Position numbers and translations under genes: made by a program. DNA of 64,000 bases, taken from assembly GCF_016834655.1 (NCBI RefSeq), contig NZ_JAENHP010000030.1, positions 1 to 64,000 of the forward strand, written 5' to 3'. A model generated the notes under the pieces. That model did no database searches. It saw nothing but the letters and a program-made list of their open reading frames with translations, and had not been told where the DNA came from. The stretch is from Paractinoplanes ovalisporus. Its GTDB lineage: Bacteria; Actinomycetota; Actinomycetes; Mycobacteriales; Micromonosporaceae. This document shows positions 60,111 to 64,000 of this stretch, one piece after another; the first letter of the stretch is position 1, and every line of letters starts with the position of its first letter.

Positions 60111-61765
60111 AGCGACGCCTGATTCCGGTTATCGTCCTGGCCATGGCCGCGATCCCGACCACCGCCGCGGCCCGCGACCGCCTGGCCGGGATGACCCTGG
60201 CCGAGAAGGTCGGGCAGATGGTCGTCTCGTACGTCTACGGCGACTCGGCGACCACGGTCTCGGCCGCCGACGCCGCGGCCAACGAGGCCATGTTCGGCGC
60301 GGGCGTCACCACCGGCGCCCAGGCCGTCGAGAAATACCACCTGGGCGGCGTCATCTACTTCACGTGGAGCCGCAACCTCACGAACCCGCCGCAGATCGCC
60401 GCCCTCTCCAACGGGCTGCAGCGGGCGGCGCTGGCCGACACCGGGATCCCGCTGCAGATCAGCACCGACCAGGAGGGCGGCACGGTCAACCGGATCGGGG
60501 CGCCGCTGGCGATCTCGCCCGGCAACATGGCCATCGGTGCCACGTTCGACCCCCGTACGGCCTATGACGCGGCCAAGGTGAGCGGCACCGAGCTGCGCGC
60601 GCTCGGCATCACGGTCACCCACGCCCCGGTCGTCGACGTCAACACCAACCCGCGTAACGCCGCCGACGGGGTGCGGGCGTTCAGCGACCGTACGGCGCAT
60701 GTCGCCACCTTCGGCGTCGCGGCCGAGCGGGGCTATCGGGCGGCCGGCATCGGCACGACGGCCAAGCACTTCCCGGGCCTGGGCGACACCACGGTCAACA
60801 CCGACAACGGGGTCGCGGTGACCGACGAGACCCGCGAGCAGATCCTGCGCACCCACGTACCACCGTTCCGGGCGGTCATCGCGGCCGGCGCCGAGAGCAT
60901 CATGGCGGCCCACATCGTCGCCCCGTCGCTCGACCCGACCGGCGTCCCGGCCAGCCTGTCCCGCCCGATCATCACCGGCCTGCTGCGCGAGCAACTGGGC
61001 TTCGACGGCGTCGTGGTGACCGACGCCCTCGAAGCCGCGGCGCTCGAGGACTACACCGACGAGCAGGTGATTGTCGGGGCCGTGCGGGCCGGCGTCGACC
61101 AGCTGCTGATGCCGCGCAGCGTGCCCGGCGCGATCCGGATCCTGCTCGACGCCGTCGAGTCCGGCCAGATCAGCGAGCGCCGCATCGACCAGTCCGTCCG
61201 CCGCATCCTCAAGACCAAGAAGACCGGTTCCCCGTACGTCACTGAGCCGCCCGTCGTGGGCGCACCGACCGCAGTGGACACGATGAACCGGATCGCCGCC
61301 CGCTCGATCACCACGCTCCGCTCGGCGGCCCTCCCACTCCGGGCAGGCCAGAAGGTGCTGGTCACCGGCTGGGGCGTGGGCACCACAACCAACCTGGCGG
61401 CCGCGCTCGGGGCCACCCGCCTCTACACCGGCTCGCCCACCGAGGCCGTGATAGCCCAGGCCGTCACCGCCGCCACCCAGCACGACGTCACCGTGGTCAC
61501 CACGTCCAACGTGTGGGCCGACCCGACCCAGGTCAAGCTGGTGCAGGCGCTGCTGGCCACCGGCCAGCCGATCGTCGTGGTCGCCGTGCAGACCCCGTAC
61601 GACCTGGCCTCGTTCCCGGCCGCGCCCACCTTCGTCGCCGCGTACGGCTACCAGCCCCCGACAGTCGCCGCGCTGGCCGCCGTCCTGCGCGGCCAGGCCA
61701 GGGCCTCGGGGCGTTTGCCGGTCACGATCGAGGGCCTGTACCCGTACGGCTACCGCGCCCACTGA
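60107..61765 (+). CDS. GH3 family beta-hexosaminidase/beta-glucosidase, probably exported
   Basis: 552 aa. A signal-like start (RRLIPVIVLAMAAIPTTAAA) is followed by RDRLAGMTLAEKVGQMVV, DQEGGTVNRI, the NagZ-like AKHFPGLGDTTVNTDNG, and the nucleophile segment VVVTDALEAAAL. A second domain follows (VLVTGWGVGTTTNLAAAL). This is the GH3 plan; the KHFPGxGxTxxD pattern suggests N-acetylglucosaminidase activity on wall or chitin fragments. Overlaps the flavoprotein gene by 4 nt. Confidence 0.85.
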   Translation: MKRRLIPVIVLAMAAIPTTAAARDRLAGMTLAEKVGQMVVSYVYGDSATTVSAADAAANEAMFGAGVTTGAQAVEKYHLGGVIYFTWSRNLTNPPQIAALSNGLQRAALADTGIPLQISTDQEGGTVNRIGAPLAISPGNMAIGATFDPRTAYDAAKVSGTELRALGITVTHAPVVDVNTNPRNAADGVRAFSDRTAHVATFGVAAERGYRAAGIGTTAKHFPGLGDTTVNTDNGVAVTDETREQILRTHVPPFRAVIAAGAESIMAAHIVAPSLDPTGVPASLSRPIITGLLREQLGFDGVVVTDALEAAALEDYTDEQVIVGAVRAGVDQLLMPRSVPGAIRILLDAVESGQISERRIDQSVRRILKTKKTGSPYVTEPPVVGAPTAVDTMNRIAARSITTLRSAALPLRAGQKVLVTGWGVGTTTNLAAALGATRLYTGSPTEAVIAQAVTAATQHDVTVVTTSNVWADPTQVKLVQALLATGQPIVVVAVQTPYDLASFPAAPTFVAAYGYQPPTVAALAAVLRGQARASGRLPVTIEGLYPYGYRAH

Positions 61766-61876
61766 AGTCGTCCACAGCCCACCCACGCCGGGCTTGACAA
61801 AGGCGTAGCGTCCCCCACCGAGTCCCCGTGGTGGGTGGGGGATAGGGATGGCCGACTCCCGAGATCAACAACCTTA

Positions 61877-61906
61877 TATTCGCGGGCGTATACTCGTACG
61901 CGAATA
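61877..61906. promoter_or_regulatory. Palindromic operator ahead of the PadR gene
   Basis: TATTCGCG (61877-61884) and CGCGAATA (61899-61906) are perfect inverted arms with 14 nt between them, 11 nt before the start codon. This is where PadR regulators commonly repress themselves. Confidence 0.7.
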
Positions 61907-61917
61907 AGGGGTTGATC

Positions 61918-62493
61918 GTGAAGAAACGCCGTGTGGGCAATCTGCTGGCGCTCGGGGTGCTCTCGGTGCTGGCCTATCGCCCCATGCACCCCTACGAGAT
62001 GGCCGGCACCCTGCGCGGCTGGGGCAAGGATCGTGACCTCGGCATCAAGTGGGGCTCGCTCTACACGGTCGTGCGCAACCTGGCCCGCCACGAGCTCATC
62101 GCCGAGGTCGAGACCGTGCGCGAGGGCGCCCGCCCTGAACGCACCGTCTATCGCCTCACCGACGAGGGCCGCGCCGAGCTGTTCGACTGGACGCGGGAGC
62201 TGCTCACCACGGGTGAGCCCTTCCGCGCCGGCCTGTCTCTGCTCTCGGTCGTGCCTCCGGACGACGCCGTCGTGCTGCTGCAACAGCACGCCGACGCGCT
62301 GGCGGCCCGCATCGCCGAGCTTCGCGACCAGCTGGAGCGCGAGACCGCGCCCCGGCTGTTCCTCGTGGAGGTCGAGTACGACATCGCCATGGCCACCGCC
62401 GAGGCGGTCTGGACCGGCGCGCTGCGCGACGAGATCACCCGCGGCACCTTCGACGGACTGGAGGCCTGGAAGAGCCATCACGAACCCCGGTGA
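61918..62493 (+). CDS. PadR-family transcriptional regulator
   Basis: 191 aa from the GTG at 61918. Winged helix: GNLLALGVLSVLAYRPMHPY, WGSLYTVVRNLARHELI, RTVYRLTDEGRAELFDW. A longer helical C-terminal domain mediates dimerisation. It probably controls itself through the palindrome upstream, and perhaps the monooxygenase gene 131 nt downstream. Confidence 0.88.
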   Translation: MKKRRVGNLLALGVLSVLAYRPMHPYEMAGTLRGWGKDRDLGIKWGSLYTVVRNLARHELIAEVETVREGARPERTVYRLTDEGRAELFDWTRELLTTGEPFRAGLSLLSVVPPDDAVVLLQQHADALAARIAELRDQLERETAPRLFLVEVEYDIAMATAEAVWTGALRDEITRGTFDGLEAWKSHHEPR

Positions 62494-62624
62494 CCTGCTG
62501 CAACAGGCCACCGGGGCGGAACCCCTCGAGCACGACCGCGGAACGGCCCGGCCCGATAGGCGGCAACCACAGGATATCCGGGTCCTTCCGCGGTGACCTG
62601 TCACCGACACCGGAGGGAATCACC

Positions 62625-63746
62625 ATGTCCGCCATCCGCACGGCCGTCGTCATCGGCGGCGGCATCGCCGGGCCCGTCGCCGCGCTCGCGCTGCGCAAGG
62701 CCGGAATAGAGGCGACCGTCTTCGAGGCCTACGACACCCCGGCCGACGACGTCGGCGGCACGCTCGCCATCGCGCCCAACGGCCTGGCTGCCCTCGAGAT
62801 AGTCGGGGCCGCCGACGCGGTCCGGGCCGTCTCCCACCGTGGCGACCGCCAGATCATGAGCATCGGCCGCCGCATGGTGGAGCTCCCCGGCCCGGGGGCG
62901 CTGCACGTGATCCGGCGCAGCGACCTGCACCGCATCCTCCGCGACCGGGCCGGCGTGATCCCGGGCCGGCGGTTGATCTCCGCGAGCGACCGCGATGGAC
63001 AGGTCACCGCGACCTTCGCCGACGGCCACACCGCTACCGCGGACGTTCTGATCGGGGCGGACGGCGTCCACTCGACCGTGCGCCGGCTGATCGACCCGAA
63101 CGCGCCCGGCCCCCGCTACACCGGGATGATCGGCCTCGAGGGGCACTCGACGGCCGAGGTTCCGGCCCCGCCCGGCACCATGACGTTCGCCTTCGGCAAG
63201 CGCGCGTACTACCTGTACTGGCCCGCGGCCGGCGGTGGCACCATGTTCGGCATCAACCTGCCACGCCCGGCCGGCTTCACCACCGACGACTGGCCCGCCC
63301 TGCTCCGCGAGGTCTACGGTGACGACTCGCCCGGCGCCGAGCTGATCGCGCACGCCGACCAGTTGCAGGTCAACGGGCCGCTGCACATCATGCCCCCGGT
63401 GCCGCGCTGGCATCGCGGGCGCATGGTGCTGACCGGCGACGCCGTGCACGCACCGTCCAACTCGTCCGGACAGGGCGCCAGCCTGGCCATCGAGAGCGCG
63501 ATCGTGCTGGCCCGCTGTCTGCGCGACGAGACCACGGTCGAAAGAGCCTTCCGCGCGTACGAGTCCCGGCGCCGCCCGCGGGTGGAGGCGATCGCCGCGC
63601 AGGCCGCGAAGATCAACCACGCCAAGGTGCCCGGTCCAGTCGCGCGGGCGCTGCTTCCGTACGTGATGCCGCTGTTCCTGCGGCTCGCCGGCGGCACCGG
63701 GAAGACCCTGCGCTACCGGATCGACTGGGCTGAGCCTGTCCGATAG
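62625..63746 (+). CDS. FAD-dependent monooxygenase
   Basis: 373 aa from the ATG at 62625 with GGAGGG upstream. Class A flavin monooxygenase: GxGxxG in VVIGGGIAGPVAALAL, the DG motif VLIGADGVHSTVRRLI, and GRMVLTGDAVHAPSNSSGQG for FAD binding. It hydroxylates an aromatic or polyketide substrate with NAD(P)H and oxygen; PadR upstream fits a role in drug or phenolic compound handling. Confidence 0.87.
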   Translation: MSAIRTAVVIGGGIAGPVAALALRKAGIEATVFEAYDTPADDVGGTLAIAPNGLAALEIVGAADAVRAVSHRGDRQIMSIGRRMVELPGPGALHVIRRSDLHRILRDRAGVIPGRRLISASDRDGQVTATFADGHTATADVLIGADGVHSTVRRLIDPNAPGPRYTGMIGLEGHSTAEVPAPPGTMTFAFGKRAYYLYWPAAGGGTMFGINLPRPAGFTTDDWPALLREVYGDDSPGAELIAHADQLQVNGPLHIMPPVPRWHRGRMVLTGDAVHAPSNSSGQGASLAIESAIVLARCLRDETTVERAFRAYESRRRPRVEAIAAQAAKINHAKVPGPVARALLPYVMPLFLRLAGGTGKTLRYRIDWAEPVR

Positions 63747-63785
63747 GCGCTATGCCGAGCCGGTCCCGCTGCTTAGCCTGAGCGC

Positions 63786-64000
63786 GTGACTCCGCTTCTG
63801 GAGCGGTCGGCCGAGCTGCGTGCCCTCGACGGCCTGCTCGCCGGTAGTGCCGCCGGTGGACGCGTCGCCGTGGTCAGTGGGGAGGCCGGGGCCGGCAAGT
63901 CCACGTTGGTGGCCGCGTTCGCCGAGGCGGCCGGTCCGCGTGCGCAGGTGCTGTGGGGCGCCTGCGATCCGCTGCTGACGCCGCGTGCGCTCGGGCCGCT
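63786..64000 (+). CDS. LuxR-type (LAL) ATPase regulator, 5' part only
   Basis: GTG at 63786; 71 codons are visible before the window ends. PLLERSAELRALDGLLAGSA and the Walker A VVSGEAGAGKSTLVAAFA are typical of the AAA-type N-terminus of large LuxR-family regulators. The HTH would be at the missing C-terminus. It follows the monooxygenase by 39 nt. Confidence 0.7.
   Translation, partial: MTPLLERSAELRALDGLLAGSAAGGRVAVVSGEAGAGKSTLVAAFAEAAGPRAQVLWGACDPLLTPRALGP

Overview
The window reads as high-GC actinobacterial DNA, most likely Micromonosporaceae and Actinoplanes-like. The evidence is frequent GTG starts, tightly overlapping GTGA/ATGA operons, an Lsr2-type nucleoid protein, a GH64/AA10/GH19 secretome and DosR-like boxes. 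The genus is an inference from gene content.

Left third (1-23.1 kb): a mobile defence region. It opens with the end of an IS3-family element, then a type I-E CRISPR array (497-2754, about 37 repeats). Next come an HTH/N6-adenine methylase/target-recognition fusion, a small ORF, a phage-type hypothetical gene and a Ser/Thr kinase with a C-terminal helical (TPR-like) region. A plus-strand operon follows: a RelE/ParE-like-UvrD helicase fusion overlapping cas3 by 4 nt, then cas3, cse1, cse2, cas7e, cas5e, cas6e, cas1e and cas2e, running straight into a second array (18608-20331, about 29 repeats). An Lsr2 gene, a zinc-ribbon-like membrane protein and a tyrosine integrase follow. The integrase lies beside a fragment of tRNA-Asn(GTT) that starts in the anticodon loop (23056-23095), which looks like the right attachment site of a genomic island extending leftward out of the window. 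Array 1 carries small insertions (TGTC...GACA with 5-bp duplications) inside repeats, and cse1 has an apparent frameshift near its end.

Middle (23.1-37 kb): a secreted fungal-wall-degrading set (GH64 beta-1,3-glucanase, AA10 LPMO, GH19 chitinase), a secreted lipase-like hydrolase, an FAD oxidoreductase and a CAT-anticodon tRNA. The 3' half of that tRNA recurs 1.6 kb downstream, bracketing a secreted protein built from nested tandem duplications. A VapBC pair and several decayed genes follow (HAD, XRE antitoxin, sigma factor, helicase-associated protein), mixed with peptidase E, HxlR and VOC genes.

Right part (37-64 kb): a TetR-controlled SDR/saccharopine-dehydrogenase-like/acyl-CoA-ligase operon; a DUF6883-DUF4926-like pair; a LacI-regulated sugar ABC importer with a GH127 arabinofuranosidase; a DUF4132 gene; and cydABDC (cytochrome bd and its assembly exporter). 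cydA and a neighbouring DoxX gene are both preceded by DosR-like boxes. The end holds a solute-binding protein, a small membrane protein, a flavoprotein, a GH3 enzyme, a PadR regulator with a palindromic operator, an FAD monooxygenase and the start of a LuxR-type ATPase regulator cut by the window edge.
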